NCBI GenBank assembly: GCA_046046245.1 | Contig: JBJOKE010000018.1 | Coordinates: forward strand, 111,768-175,767 | DNA from: UBA4615 sp046046245 | GTDB lineage: Bacteria > Pseudomonadota > Gammaproteobacteria > Burkholderiales > Burkholderiaceae_E | Direction of reading: 5' to 3' | Length of the DNA stretch: 64,000 nt | In this document: positions 20,530 to 29,419 of the stretch, piece after piece | Layout of the letters: every line of letters begins with the position of its first letter | Position numbering within the stretch: position 1 is the first letter of the stretch | Position numbers and translations under genes: made by a program | Notes under the pieces: model-generated | What the model saw: only the letters and a program-made list of their open reading frames with translations | What the model was told of the DNA's origin: nothing | Database searches by the model: none

Positions 20530-21209
20530 CGGGCCTCGTCCGGGGCGGGCCGCGATGCGGGCGCGGCCGGTGTATCGAGGCGCCGCGATGCCAGCCTCTC
20601 GGCTCGCAGCAGCGTCGTGGTCTCGTGCAGGGGCAGGCCCATGATACCGGAGTGACTGCCCTCGATCCGGCGCACGAAGGCGGCCGCCGCGCCCTGGATC
20701 GCATAGGCGCCGGCCTTGCCGCGCGGCTCGCCGCTGGCGACGTAGGCATCGACGTCGGCCGCCGACAGCCGTGCGAACCAGACCCGCGAGACCTGCACGC
20801 GGTGCTCGATCCGCGAGCGCCGCACCACCGCCACCGCGGTCAGCACGCGGTGGCCGCGGCCCGACAGCAGGCGCAGCATGCGGCGCGCGTCGTCGTCGTC
20901 CGCCGGCTTGCCGAGGATGGTGCCGCCCACCGCCACCGTGGTGTCGGCCACCAGGATCGGCGCGTCCGGCCCGCCGCGCGCGGCGAGCCGCTCGCGCGCG
21001 GCCGCGGCCTTCGCGAGCGTCACCCGCTCGACGTATTGCGTCGGCGACTCGTGCGGCCGCGTCGCCTCGAGGGCCTCGGCGTCCTCGTCGGGGCCGGGCA
21101 GCAGCAGCGCGAAGCGCAGGCCGACCTGCCGCAGCAGCTCCTGGCGGCGCGGGCTCTGCGATGCGAGCCAGACGAAGGGCGGCTCGGGAAGGGCAGGTCC
21201 GTCGGTCAT
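20526..21209 (-). CDS. maf: Maf-family nucleoside triphosphate pyrophosphatase (dTTP/UTP type)
   Basis: A 227-residue Maf protein. It has the N-terminal ASQSPRRQELL motif, the metal site VADTTVAVGG, and the C-terminal EGSHSGIMGLPLHET. The last resembles YhdE-type (dTTP/UTPase) rather than YceF-type (7-methyl-GTPase) sequences. The family hydrolyses non-canonical and some canonical nucleotides in housecleaning. The ATG at 21209 overlaps the rlmH stop by 4 bp and fixes the start; a 12-codon extension upstream would run into rlmH. It is followed by rng with another 4-bp overlap. Confidence 0.93.
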   Translation of the reverse strand: MTDGPALPEPPFVWLASQSPRRQELLRQVGLRFALLLPGPDEDAEALEATRPHESPTQYVERVTLAKAAAARERLAARGGPDAPILVADTTVAVGGTILGKPADDDDARRMLRLLSGRGHRVLTAVAVVRRSRIEHRVQVSRVWFARLSAADVDAYVASGEPRGKAGAYAIQGAAAAFVRRIEGSHSGIMGLPLHETTTLLRAERLASRRLDTPAAPASRPAPDEAR

Positions 21210-21676
21210 TCGCGATGGTAGGGATGGCCGCCCGCGATCGTCCACGCGCGGTACAGCTGCTCGGCGAGCAGCGGGCGCACGAGCGCGTGCGGCAGCGTGA
21301 GCGAGGACAGGCGCAGCGACTCGTCGGCCTGCGCCTTCAGCTCGGGGTCGATGCCGTCGGGTCCGCCGATCACGATCGCCACCGGCCGCGCGTCGCGCTG
21401 CCAGGCGAGCAGCCGCTCGGCGAGCCGCGCGCTGCTCAGGTCGGCGCCGCGCTCGTCGAGCACCACCAGCCGCGCGCCCGCGGGCAGCGCGTCCCGGATC
21501 CGCTGCGCCTCGCGCGCCATGCAGCGCGCGGCGCCGCCACCCGATTCGCGCGGCTCGGCCTTGACCGGCTTCCAGTCGACGCGCAGCTCGGGCGGCATCC
21601 GTCGCGCGTAGGTGTCGACGGCCGCGTCGACCCAGTCGGGCACCTTCGTGCCGACCGCGATCACGCGCAGCAGCAT
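21206..21676 (-). CDS. rlmH: 23S rRNA (pseudouridine1915-N3)-methyltransferase
   Basis: A 156-residue SPOUT-fold methyltransferase of exactly family length. The N terminus MLLRVIAVGTKVPDWV and the C-terminal segment LRLSSLTLPHALVRPLLAEQLYRAW are RlmH signatures, with the SAM-binding loop IVIGGPDGID. It methylates pseudouridine 1915 in helix 69 of 23S rRNA in 70S ribosomes. It lies between rsfS (25 bp upstream) and maf (4-bp overlap), the widely conserved bacterial order. Confidence 0.96.
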   Translation of the reverse strand: MLLRVIAVGTKVPDWVDAAVDTYARRMPPELRVDWKPVKAEPRESGGGAARCMAREAQRIRDALPAGARLVVLDERGADLSSARLAERLLAWQRDARPVAIVIGGPDGIDPELKAQADESLRLSSLTLPHALVRPLLAEQLYRAWTIAGGHPYHRE

Positions 21677-21701
21677 CGTCCGGAGGGAAGGGCGGTGCGG
21701 C

Positions 21702-22073
21702 TCAGGCGGCCGCGCGGCCGGCGCCGCTCGCGGCGAGCTTGACCCGGACGGGCTTGCCGCCCCAGATCTCCTCGAGCTTGTAGTAGGCGCGGATGTTGGG
21801 CTGCATGATGTGGACGACCACGTCGCCCAGGTCCACCAGCACCCACTCGCCGGTGTCCTCGCCCTCGACCGAGATCACGTCGCCGCCGCGTTCCTTGACC
21901 TTGTCGCGCACGCTGGCCGCGAGCGCGCGGGTCTGGCGGTTCGAGGTGCCGCTGGCGATGACGACCCGGTCGAAGAGGCTGGTCAGCTCGGTGGTGTTGA
22001 AGACCAGGATGTCCTGGGCCTTCACGTCCTCGAGGGCGTCGATCACCAGGCGCTGCAGTGTCTTCAGATCCAT
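21702..22073 (-). CDS. rsfS: Ribosomal silencing factor RsfS
   Basis: A 123-residue RsfS/Iojap protein. The characteristic core runs from DALEDVKAQDILVFNTTELT through VVIASGTSNRQTRALAA to DTGEWVLVDLGDVVVHIM. It binds uL14 on the 50S subunit and blocks subunit joining when nutrients are scarce. A short basic Ala-rich tail follows the core. It lies 13 bp downstream of nadD and 25 bp upstream of rlmH, the usual nadD-rsfS-rlmH order. Confidence 0.96.
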   Translation of the reverse strand: MDLKTLQRLVIDALEDVKAQDILVFNTTELTSLFDRVVIASGTSNRQTRALAASVRDKVKERGGDVISVEGEDTGEWVLVDLGDVVVHIMQPNIRAYYKLEEIWGGKPVRVKLAASGAGRAAA

Positions 22074-22086
22074 CCGATGGGGTTCC

Positions 22087-22740
22087 TCAGGGCCGTCGAT
22101 ACAGCCGGTTCAGGCCAATATAGTCGAGAACCGCCGGGGACGACAGGCCGTCCGGCCGCTCGCCGCGCTCCAGCTGGGCGCGCAGCGCGGTGGCCGAGAC
22201 CGCGACCGGCGGCATGGTGAACAGCACGATCGACCCCGCGGGCGCGTCGGGCAGCGCGGGTCGGCCGCGTGCGGCGAGCTCGGCCTCGACCTCGGCCGGC
22301 AGGTCCGACAGCGGCACGCGCTCGCGCTGGGTGGCGGCCAGGTGCGCATGCTCGAAGAGCTCGTGCCAGCGGTGCCAGGTGTGCAGGTTGCGCAGCTGGT
22401 CGCTGCCGATCACCCAGACCAGCGCCGGCTCCGGGCCGAGCTCGGCGCGCAGCTCGCGCAGCGTGTCCACGGTGTAGGTCGGTCCGTCGCGGCGCACCTC
22501 GCGGTCGTCGACGACGATCCGTTCGGCGGCCGGCAGGTCCTGCACCAGCCGTCGCGTCATCTCGAGCCGCTGCGGCGAACTCGCGCCGGCGGCATCCTTC
22601 TGCCAGGAGCGGCCGGTCGGCGCGAGCCGCAGCTCGTCGAGCGCGTACGCGTCGCGCGCCGCCCTCGCGAGCGCGAGGTGGCCGACGTGCGGCGGGTCGA
22701 AGGTGCCGCCGACGAAGCCGATCCGGCGGCGCGTCGACAT
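22087..22740 (-). CDS. nadD: Nicotinate-nucleotide adenylyltransferase
   Basis: A 217-residue nucleotidyltransferase. The HxGH motif is in GGTFDPPHVGHLALA, and the C-terminal phosphate-binding stretch is VSATALRAQLERGE. VIGSDQLRNLHTWHRW is the NaMN-binding segment. It makes deamido-NAD from NaMN and ATP in NAD synthesis. The start at 22740 is the first Met before the conserved strand; a long open frame upstream overlaps hemF and is spurious. It is 11 bp downstream of hemF. Confidence 0.95.
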   Translation of the reverse strand: MSTRRRIGFVGGTFDPPHVGHLALARAARDAYALDELRLAPTGRSWQKDAAGASSPQRLEMTRRLVQDLPAAERIVVDDREVRRDGPTYTVDTLRELRAELGPEPALVWVIGSDQLRNLHTWHRWHELFEHAHLAATQRERVPLSDLPAEVEAELAARGRPALPDAPAGSIVLFTMPPVAVSATALRAQLERGERPDGLSSPAVLDYIGLNRLYRRP

Positions 22741-22751
22741 CGCCGCGCCGC

Positions 22752-23702
22752 TCAGACCCAGTCCCGCGGACGCAGGAAGTCGGTGTGGAGCGCCGCCTCG
22801 GGCGAGCCCGGCTCGGGCGTCCACATGTAGCGCCACTTCACGACCGGCGGCATCGAGCACAGGATCGACTCGGTGCGGCCGCCCGACTGCAGCCCGAACA
22901 GCGTGCCGCGGTCGAACACCAGGTTGAACTCGACGTAGCGGCCGCGACGGTAGGCCTGGAAGTCGCGCTCGCGCTCGCCGTAGGGCCTGTCCTTGCGGGC
23001 CGAGACGATCGGGCCGTAGGCCTCGAGGAAGGCGTCGCCGACCGAGCGGGTCATCGCGAACGAGCGCTCGAAGCCGAGCTCGGAGAAGTCGTCGTAGAAG
23101 ATGCCGCCGATGCCGCGCGGCTCGTTGCGGTGCTTCAGGAAGAAGTACTCGTCGCACCACTTCTTGAAGCGCGGATGCAGGTCGGCGCCGAAGGGCGCGA
23201 GCGCCTGCCTGCAGACCGTGTGGAAGCGGACCGCGTCGGGCTCGAAGCCGTAGTAGGGCGTCAGGTCCATGCCGCCGCCGAACCACCAGACGGGCTCGCC
23301 CTCGGGCGTGCCCGGCGCGGCACCCGCGTGCGGCGCGGCGACGAAGCAGCGCACGTTCAGGTGCACCGTGGGCACGTAGGGGTTGCGCGGGTGCAGCACC
23401 AGCGACACGCCCATCGCCTCGTACGAGCGGCCGGCGATGCCCTGCCGGTGCGCGGAGGCCGACGGCGGCAGCCGGTCGCCCGTCACGTGCGAGAACAGCA
23501 CGCCGGCGCGCTCGAACACGCGGCCCTCCTCGAGCACGCGGCTGCGGCCGCCGCCGCCCTCGGGTCGCTGCCAGGCGTCGGTGAGGAAGGGCTGGCCGTC
23601 GAGCGCCTCGAGGCCGGCGACGATCCGGTCCTGCAGGCCCTGCAGGTAGGTCTTGACGGCCGCGGTGTCGACCGCGTCGTGGGGGGTGCTGCGGTCGTCC
23701 AT
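22752..23702 (-). CDS. hemF: Coproporphyrinogen III oxidase, aerobic
   Basis: A 316-residue oxygen-dependent coproporphyrinogen oxidase. Signatures are WWFGGGMDLTPYYGF and KKWCDEYFFLKHRNEPRG followed by GGIFYDD. It decarboxylates two propionates on the path to haem. The ATG at 23702 was chosen because GGGAGGAG lies about 7 bp upstream; a Met 8 codons earlier lacks such a site. It fits the operon position between purD and nadD typical of Burkholderiales. Its haem product feeds, among others, the cytochrome c maturation system encoded later in the window. Confidence 0.95.
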   Translation of the reverse strand: MDDRSTPHDAVDTAAVKTYLQGLQDRIVAGLEALDGQPFLTDAWQRPEGGGGRSRVLEEGRVFERAGVLFSHVTGDRLPPSASAHRQGIAGRSYEAMGVSLVLHPRNPYVPTVHLNVRCFVAAPHAGAAPGTPEGEPVWWFGGGMDLTPYYGFEPDAVRFHTVCRQALAPFGADLHPRFKKWCDEYFFLKHRNEPRGIGGIFYDDFSELGFERSFAMTRSVGDAFLEAYGPIVSARKDRPYGERERDFQAYRRGRYVEFNLVFDRGTLFGLQSGGRTESILCSMPPVVKWRYMWTPEPGSPEAALHTDFLRPRDWV

Positions 23703-23745
23703 CGGGTCGCTCCTCCCTGAGCGCATGCGGGGCCCGACGCGGTCT

Positions 23746-25047
23746 TCAGCCGCGCTTCGGTGCCGGGGGCCTGCGCGACAGCGCGCGGTGGCCGATGTCG
23801 CGGCGGTACTGCAGGCCGTCGAAGCGGATGCCGTCGACGACGGCGTAGGCGCGCGACTGCGCGATCTTCACCGAGTCGCCGAGCGCGGTCACGCACAGCA
23901 CGCGGCCGCCGTCGGTGCGCACGACGCCGTCGACCAGCGTGGTGCCGGCGTGGAAGACCAGGCAGTCGTCGGACACCGATGCGCGCGGGCCCAGGCCCTC
24001 GATCGCGTCGCCGCGCCGCGGGGCCTCGGGATAGCCCTGCGCGGCGAGCACCACGCCGAGCGCGGTCCGGCGGTCCCAGTCGATCTCGGCGCGGTCGAGC
24101 GTGCCGGCGATCGCGTGCTCGAAGACCTCGGTGAGGTCGCTCTTGATCCGCGCCATGATCGGCTGCGTCTCGGGATCGCCGAGGCGGCAGTTGAACTCGA
24201 TCGTCTTCGCGCGGCCCTGGGCGTCGATCATCAGGCCCGCGTAGAGGAACCCGGTGTAGGGGATCCCGTCGGCGGCCATGCCCTGAACGGTGGGCACGAT
24301 GATCTCGCGCAGCACGCGCGCATGGACCTCGGGCGTGACCACCGGCGCGGGCGAATAGGCGCCCATGCCGCCGGTGTTCGGACCGACGTCGCCGTCCTTC
24401 AGCCGCTTGTGGTCCTGGCTGGACGCGAGCGCGAGCACGTTCCGGCCGTCGCACAGCACGATGAAGCTCGCTTCCTCGCCCTGCAGGAACTCCTCGATGA
24501 CGACGCGCGAGCCGGCCGCGCCCATCCGGTTGCCGACCAGCATGTCGTCGATCGCGGCGTGTGCCTCGGCGAGCGTCAGCGCCACGATCACGCCCTTGCC
24601 GGCGGCGAGTCCGTCGGCCTTGATGACGATCGGCGCGCCCTTGGCGTCGACGTGCGCATGCGCGGCGGCGGCGTCGGTGAAGGTCCGGTAGTCGGCCGTC
24701 GGGATGCCGTGGCGCTTCATGAACGCCTTGGCGAAGTCCTTCGAGGACTCGAGCTGCGCGGCCGCCTGCGTCGGCCCGAAGATCTTCAGGCCCCTGGCGC
24801 GGAACAGGTCGACGATGCCCGCGGCGAGCGGTGCCTCGGGGCCCACCACGGTGAAGGCCACGCCCTCCCGCTCGGCGAACGCGGCCAGCGTCTCGAGGTT
24901 GGTGATCGGGACGTTCTGCAGGTTGCGCTCGCGCGCGGTGCCGCCGTTGCCCGGCGCCACGTAGACCACCTGCACCCGCCCGGACTGCGCGAGCCGCCAG
25001 GCGATCGCGTGCTCGCGGCCGCCGGAGCCGACGACGAGGATCTTCAT
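23746..25047 (-). CDS. purD: Phosphoribosylamine--glycine ligase
   Basis: A 433-residue ATP-grasp ligase of normal length. The N-terminal domain begins MKILVVGSGGREHAIAW, with PGNGGTARE next; the ATP-grasp core includes IVIKADGLAAGKGVIVA and the metal-site region TIEFNCRLGDPETQ. It makes glycinamide ribonucleotide, the second step of purine synthesis. The ATG overlaps the yebC stop by 4 bp. An open frame upstream overlapping yebC is spurious. Confidence 0.96.
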   Translation of the reverse strand: MKILVVGSGGREHAIAWRLAQSGRVQVVYVAPGNGGTARERNLQNVPITNLETLAAFAEREGVAFTVVGPEAPLAAGIVDLFRARGLKIFGPTQAAAQLESSKDFAKAFMKRHGIPTADYRTFTDAAAAHAHVDAKGAPIVIKADGLAAGKGVIVALTLAEAHAAIDDMLVGNRMGAAGSRVVIEEFLQGEEASFIVLCDGRNVLALASSQDHKRLKDGDVGPNTGGMGAYSPAPVVTPEVHARVLREIIVPTVQGMAADGIPYTGFLYAGLMIDAQGRAKTIEFNCRLGDPETQPIMARIKSDLTEVFEHAIAGTLDRAEIDWDRRTALGVVLAAQGYPEAPRRGDAIEGLGPRASVSDDCLVFHAGTTLVDGVVRTDGGRVLCVTALGDSVKIAQSRAYAVVDGIRFDGLQYRRDIGHRALSRRPPAPKRG

Positions 25048-25769
25048 GCGGGCAGCACCGCGTTCGTGAAGACCTCCTGGACGTCGTCCAGGTTCTCGAT
25101 CACGTCGAGAAGCTTCTGCATCCGCGCAGCGTCCTCGCCCTCGAGCGCGGTCTCGGTCATCGGCTTCATCGTGATCTCGGCGATCTCGGCCTTCAGGCCG
25201 GCGGCCTCGAGCGCGGCCTTGACCTGCGAGAAGTCGTTCGGGGCGCACAGCACCTCGATCGAGCCGTCCTCGTCGCTCGCGACGTCGTCGGCGCCGGCCT
25301 CGATCGCGACCTCCATGACCTTGTCCTCGGACGTGCCTGGCGCGAACACGAACTGGCCGCAGTGCTTGAAGAGAAAGGCCACCGAGCCGTCGGTGCCGAG
25401 GTTGCCGCCGTACTTGGAGAAGGCGTGCCGGACCTCGGCGACCGTGCGGGTGCGGTTGTCGGTCATCACGTCGACGATGACCGCGGCTCCCGCGATGCCG
25501 TAGCCCTCGTAGCGGATCTCCTCGTAGTTCACGCCCTCGAGGCCGCCGACGCCCTTCTGGATCGCCCGCTGGACGGTGTCCTTGGGCATGTTGGCGTCGG
25601 ACGCCTTCTCCATCGCCAGACGCAGGCGCGGGTTGGAGCCGGGGTCGCCGCCGCCGAGCTTCGCCGCGACCGTGATCTCCTTGATCAGCCGCGTGAAGAG
25701 CTTGCCGCGCTTCTCGTCCTGGCGGCCCTTTCTATGCTGGATGTTGGCCCACTTGGAATGCCCGGCCAT
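25044..25769 (-). CDS. yebC: YebC/PmpR-family transcriptional/translational regulator
   Basis: A 241-residue YebC-family protein, recognised by its N terminus MAGHSKWANIQHRKGRQD and by NPRLRLAMEKASDANMPKD. Family members are reported as DNA-binding regulators (PmpR) and, for some, as factors that relieve ribosome stalling at proline stretches. The latter would suit this genome, which encodes several proline-rich proteins (inference). The start at 25769 is the conserved one. It heads the leftward operon to rng and is divergent from the HerA-like gene across 139 bp. Confidence 0.94.
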   Translation of the reverse strand: MAGHSKWANIQHRKGRQDEKRGKLFTRLIKEITVAAKLGGGDPGSNPRLRLAMEKASDANMPKDTVQRAIQKGVGGLEGVNYEEIRYEGYGIAGAAVIVDVMTDNRTRTVAEVRHAFSKYGGNLGTDGSVAFLFKHCGQFVFAPGTSEDKVMEVAIEAGADDVASDEDGSIEVLCAPNDFSQVKAALEAAGLKAEIAEITMKPMTETALEGEDAARMQKLLDVIENLDDVQEVFTNAVLPA

Positions 25770-25908
25770 GACTGGATCGACCCCGTGCTGGATGGTGCCG
25801 GCTGAACGGTCGCGACGCCGGCCGGGGTTCACCCCCGGAAACTTGCCGGCCCCACGCCGACATGCTGCAATGCCGACGAAGAAACGACCATTTTAACATC
25901 GAGGCCCC
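25770..25908. promoter_or_regulatory. Divergent promoter region of yebC operon and HerA-like gene
   Basis: This 139-bp gap must serve transcription in both directions. It contains an A/T-rich patch at 25889-25898. Its minus-strand reading TAAAAT (25890-25895) could be a -10 box for the yebC operon. No convincing -35 box was found. Confidence 0.3.
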
Positions 25909-27450
25909 ATGCCCGAGCCGCTCGTCATCGCCCGCCACGCCGACACGGACCTCGCGCTGCTGCCGGCGCTCGCCAATCGACACGGGCTGATCACCGGCGC
26001 CACCGGCACCGGCAAGACCGTGACCCTTCAGGTCATGGCCGAGCGATTCTCGAACATCGGCGTGCCGGTGTTCATGGCCGACGTCAAGGGGGACCTGACC
26101 GGCCTGTCCCAGCCGGGGGCGATGAACCCGAAGCTGAAGGAGCGGCTGGAGCGGCTCGGCGTGCCCGAGCCGGTCTTCGCCGGCCTGCCCACCACGCCGT
26201 GGGACGTCTTCGGCGAGCAGGGCCACCCGATGCGCGCCACGGTGTCGGATCTCGGCCCGATGCTGCTCGCGCGGATGCTGAGCCTGAACGAGACGCAGGA
26301 AGGCGTGCTGAACCTGGTGTTCCGGATCGCCGACGACGCCGGGCTGCTGCTGCTGGACGCCAAGGACCTGCGCGCGATGCTCCAGCACGTGGGCGACAAC
26401 GCGAAGCAGTTCACGACCGAGTACGGCAACATCTCGGCCGCCTCGATCGGCGCGATCCAGCGCGGGCTGCTGACGCTCGAGAACCAGGGCGCGGACAGGT
26501 TCCTCGGCGAGCCGATGCTGAACTTCGACGACCTGCTGCAGACCGATGCCCAGGGTCGCGGCATCGTCAACATCCTCGCGGCCGACAGGCTGATGAACGC
26601 GCCGCGGCTCTACGCGACCTTCCTGCTGTGGCTGCTCTCGGAACTGTTCGAGAAGCTGCCCGAGGTCGGCGACCGCGACAAGCCGAAGCTGGTGTTCTTC
26701 TTCGACGAGGCGCACCTGCTGTTCACCGACGCGCCGAAGCCGCTGCTCGAGAAGGTCGAGCAGGTGGTGCGGCTGGTGCGCTCGAAGGGCGTGGGCGTCT
26801 ACTTCGTGACCCAGAACCCGCTCGACATCCCCGACACGGTGCTCGGCCAGCTCGGCAACCGCGTCCAGCACGCGCTGCGGGCCTTCACGCCGCGCGACCA
26901 GAAGGCGGTGAAGGCGGCGGCCACCACGATGCGCGCCAACCCGAGGTTCGACGCCGAGACCGCGATCACCGAGCTCGGGGTCGGCGAGGCGCTGGTGTCG
27001 TTCCTCGACGAGAAGGGCCGCCCGAACGTGGTCGAGCGTGCGTTCGTCGTGCCGCCCGGCACGCGGATCGGGCCGGCCACGCCGGAGGAGCGGAAGGCGC
27101 TGATCGCGAACTCGATCGTGGCCGGCGTCTATGACGAGGCGGTGGATCGCGAGTCGGCCTACGAGCGGCTGAAGGGGCGCGCGGGCGGCGGCACGACGCC
27201 GTCGCAGGGGCGTGGCGGCGCCGCGGCGGGTGGCGGCACCGCCGCACCGGCCGGCGACGGCGGCGGCAGCTGGACCGACATGCTCGGCGGCCTGCTGGGC
27301 GGCGGCGGCGCCAAGGGCCGCGGCGATTCGGTCCTCGAGGCAGCGGCCAAGAGCGCGGCGCGCTCGATGGCCACCACGGCCGGCCGCGAGCTGGTGCGCG
27401 GCGTGCTCGGCACGCTGCTGGGCGGCGCGTCCAAGGGGCGCCGCCGCTGA
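25909..27450 (+). CDS. HerA-like P-loop ATPase (DUF853 family)
   Basis: A 513-residue ATPase of the FtsK-HerA superfamily. Walker A is GATGTGKTVTLQVMAE (about residues 31-46) and Walker B is LVFFFDEAHLLF (about 262-273). A sensor-type segment GVYFVTQNPLDIPD follows, then an arginine-rich region around residue 320. After about residue 420 the chain becomes Gly/Ala-rich low complexity. Bacterial DUF853 proteins are widespread but functionally undefined; by fold they should move DNA or another polymer using ATP. No NurA, SIR2 or defence partner is adjacent, so I see no evidence for an antiviral module. Confidence 0.85.
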   Translation: MPEPLVIARHADTDLALLPALANRHGLITGATGTGKTVTLQVMAERFSNIGVPVFMADVKGDLTGLSQPGAMNPKLKERLERLGVPEPVFAGLPTTPWDVFGEQGHPMRATVSDLGPMLLARMLSLNETQEGVLNLVFRIADDAGLLLLDAKDLRAMLQHVGDNAKQFTTEYGNISAASIGAIQRGLLTLENQGADRFLGEPMLNFDDLLQTDAQGRGIVNILAADRLMNAPRLYATFLLWLLSELFEKLPEVGDRDKPKLVFFFDEAHLLFTDAPKPLLEKVEQVVRLVRSKGVGVYFVTQNPLDIPDTVLGQLGNRVQHALRAFTPRDQKAVKAAATTMRANPRFDAETAITELGVGEALVSFLDEKGRPNVVERAFVVPPGTRIGPATPEERKALIANSIVAGVYDEAVDRESAYERLKGRAGGGTTPSQGRGGAAAGGGTAAPAGDGGGSWTDMLGGLLGGGGAKGRGDSVLEAAAKSAARSMATTAGRELVRGVLGTLLGGASKGRRR

Positions 27451-27513
27451 GTTCCCCGGCCGGGCCCGATCGGCGGCCCGGCCTCACGAGACCACTCAAG
27501 GAGACGAGACACG

Positions 27514-28293
27514 ATGGACCTCGGCATCGCGGGGCGCTGGGCACTGGTGTGCGGCGCGAGCAAGGGCCTGGGCTACGGCTGCGCGCGCGCGCTGGCCGGC
27601 GAAGGCGTGAACCTGGTGATCAACGCGCGCACGGCCGCACCGCTCGCCGAAGCCGCGAAGCGGATCGGCGCCGAGACGGGGGTGACCGTCGTCGCGGTCG
27701 CCTGCGACATCACCACCGGGGCCGGCCGCGCCGAGGCGCTCGCCGCCTGCCCGCAGGTAGACATCCTGGTCAACAACGCCGGCGGCCCGCCGCCGGGCGA
27801 CTTCCGCGACTGGACGCGCGAGCACTGGATCGCCGCGATCGACGCGAACATGCTGACCCCGATCGAGCTGATCAAGGCGACGGTCGACGGGATGATGGCG
27901 CGCCGCTTCGGCCGGATCGTCAACATCACCTCGAGCTCGGTGAAGGCGCCGATCGACATCCTCGGGCTGTCCAACGGCGCGCGCAGCGGCCTCACCGGCT
28001 TCGTCGCCGGGCTGGCGCGCAAGACGGTCGAGCACGGCGTGACGATCAACAACCTGCTGCCCGGCCAGTTCGACACCGACCGGCTGCGCAAGACCACCGA
28101 GACCACGGCGGCGAAGCTCGGCAGGCCGTTCGACGAGGTCCACGCGCAGCGTCAGCTCGGCATCCCGGCGAGGCGCTTCGGCAACGCGCAGGAGTTCGGC
28201 GAGTTCTGCGCGTTCATGTGCAGCGCGCAGGCCTCGTACTTCACCGGGCAGAACGTGCTGCTCGACGGCGGGGCGTATCCGGGGACGTACTGA
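27514..28293 (+). CDS. Short-chain dehydrogenase/reductase with non-canonical active site
   Basis: A 259-residue SDR. The cofactor motif is CGASKGLGYGCARAL (about residues 13-27), and NNAG is at 87-90. The catalytic Ser is present in NITSS (about 140), but the usual Tyr-x3-Lys 13 residues later is replaced: the stretch reads ILGLSNGARSGL, with Ser153 where Tyr is expected and Arg157 where Lys is expected. The C-terminal NVLLDGGAYPGTY is typical of FabG-like SDRs. It may use another mechanism, work on an activated substrate, or be non-catalytic. It follows the HerA-like gene by 63 bp and has an AAGGAG ribosome site. Confidence 0.88.
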   Translation: MDLGIAGRWALVCGASKGLGYGCARALAGEGVNLVINARTAAPLAEAAKRIGAETGVTVVAVACDITTGAGRAEALAACPQVDILVNNAGGPPPGDFRDWTREHWIAAIDANMLTPIELIKATVDGMMARRFGRIVNITSSSVKAPIDILGLSNGARSGLTGFVAGLARKTVEHGVTINNLLPGQFDTDRLRKTTETTAAKLGRPFDEVHAQRQLGIPARRFGNAQEFGEFCAFMCSAQASYFTGQNVLLDGGAYPGTY

Positions 28294-28312
28294 GGCCGCG
28301 CACCGGGCGGGC

Positions 28313-29254
28313 TCAGCCGCGGGCGATCAGCGCCCGCACCGCCTCCGGGCGCGGCAGCGGCGCGACCGCGCCCCAGCCGGTCGTGCTGAGCGCGGCCGCG
28401 GCATTCGCGTAGCGGGCCGCGTCCCACAGCGAATCGCCGGCCGCGAGCCGCGCGAGGCAGGCACCGCAGAAGCAGTCGCCGGCGCCGGTCGCGTCGACCG
28501 CGTCCACCCTCAAGCCCGGGATCCGCTCGCGCCGCGTGCCGTCGCTCGCGAGCACGCCCTCGGCGCCCAGCTTGAGCAGCACCGACTTCGCGCCCAGCCG
28601 GTGGCTCCAGTCGACGATCGCGTCGGGGTCGGTCAGCCCCGAGAGCACCGTCACGTCGTCCAGGCTCGGGAAGAACACGTCGGCGAGGCCGGCGGCCGCG
28701 CCGATCATCGCGCGGGCCCGCGCGAGCGGCCAGAGCTTCAGGCGCAGGTTCGAGTCGAAGGCCGTGCGCACGCCCGCCGCGCGCGCGGCCCCGAAGGCGT
28801 GCAGCACCGCGTCGCAGGCGCTCGCCGAGATCGCGAGGCTGATCCCCGAGGCCTGCAGGATGCGCGCGCGGCGCACGAGATCGAGGGGCACGTCCGCGGG
28901 GGTCATCCGGCTCGCGGCCGAGCCCGCACGCAGGTACGAGAACGCGTGGCCCTGCGGCCCGTGGGTGACGAAGTAGACCGCGGTGTGCGCGGACGGGTCC
29001 GACGGCACCGCCGACGCGTCGACCCCTTCGGAGGCCCACAGCGCGCGCAGCATCGCCCCGAACGCGTCGTCGCCGAGCCGCGTCCAGTAGCCGGCGCGCG
29101 CGCCGCTGCGGGCCGCGGCGATCGCCGCGTTCGAGGTGTCGCCGCCGAACCCCTGCAGGAATTCCGGCCGGCCGGGCGTGGTCTGGTTGAACTCGATCAT
29201 CGGCTCGCCGAGGGCGAGCACGTCGAGCCTGTCGGTCGGGGCGGTCTGCGTCAC
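28313..29254 (-). CDS. PfkB-family sugar kinase, 2-keto-3-deoxygluconate kinase-like
   Basis: A 313-residue ribokinase/PfkB-family kinase. It begins DVLALGEPMIEF, has GGDTSNAAIAAARSGARAG (substrate site) and the catalytic DATGAGDCFCGA near residue 258. The pattern fits KdgK, which phosphorylates 2-keto-3-deoxygluconate in uronate and gluconate breakdown. A dgoK gene at 41.5 kb could act on the galactose epimer of the same intermediate. The ATG at 29254 is favoured; the longer frame upstream has no family similarity. It converges with the SDR gene (19-bp gap). Confidence 0.83.
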   Translation of the reverse strand: MTQTAPTDRLDVLALGEPMIEFNQTTPGRPEFLQGFGGDTSNAAIAAARSGARAGYWTRLGDDAFGAMLRALWASEGVDASAVPSDPSAHTAVYFVTHGPQGHAFSYLRAGSAASRMTPADVPLDLVRRARILQASGISLAISASACDAVLHAFGAARAAGVRTAFDSNLRLKLWPLARARAMIGAAAGLADVFFPSLDDVTVLSGLTDPDAIVDWSHRLGAKSVLLKLGAEGVLASDGTRRERIPGLRVDAVDATGAGDCFCGACLARLAAGDSLWDAARYANAAAALSTTGWGAVAPLPRPEAVRALIARG

Positions 29255-29419
29255 GGGGGAGGGCGCCGTCTCGTGCGCCGGGATCGGGGTCTTCCGTATC
29301 CTGCCACACCGCCCGGGCGCTCCGGCCGAGCGGGTGCCCGGTGGCTATACTCGTCGCGGCGGCCGCGCGGCGCACGGCCCCTCCCTCAGAACACCCCATC
29401 CGCGAACCCCGGAGACATC

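Noticed and set aside
16607..20749. A single 1380-residue minus-strand frame spanning the methyltransferase to rng
   Set aside because: Only its last 316 codons (the methyltransferase) look like protein. The upstream part is an out-of-frame reading of the saccharopine-dehydrogenase-like gene and rng.
25909..27450. A HerA-type antiviral defence module
   Set aside because: The ATPase has no NurA, SIR2, DUF4297 or other defence partner beside it and belongs to the widespread DUF853 group.
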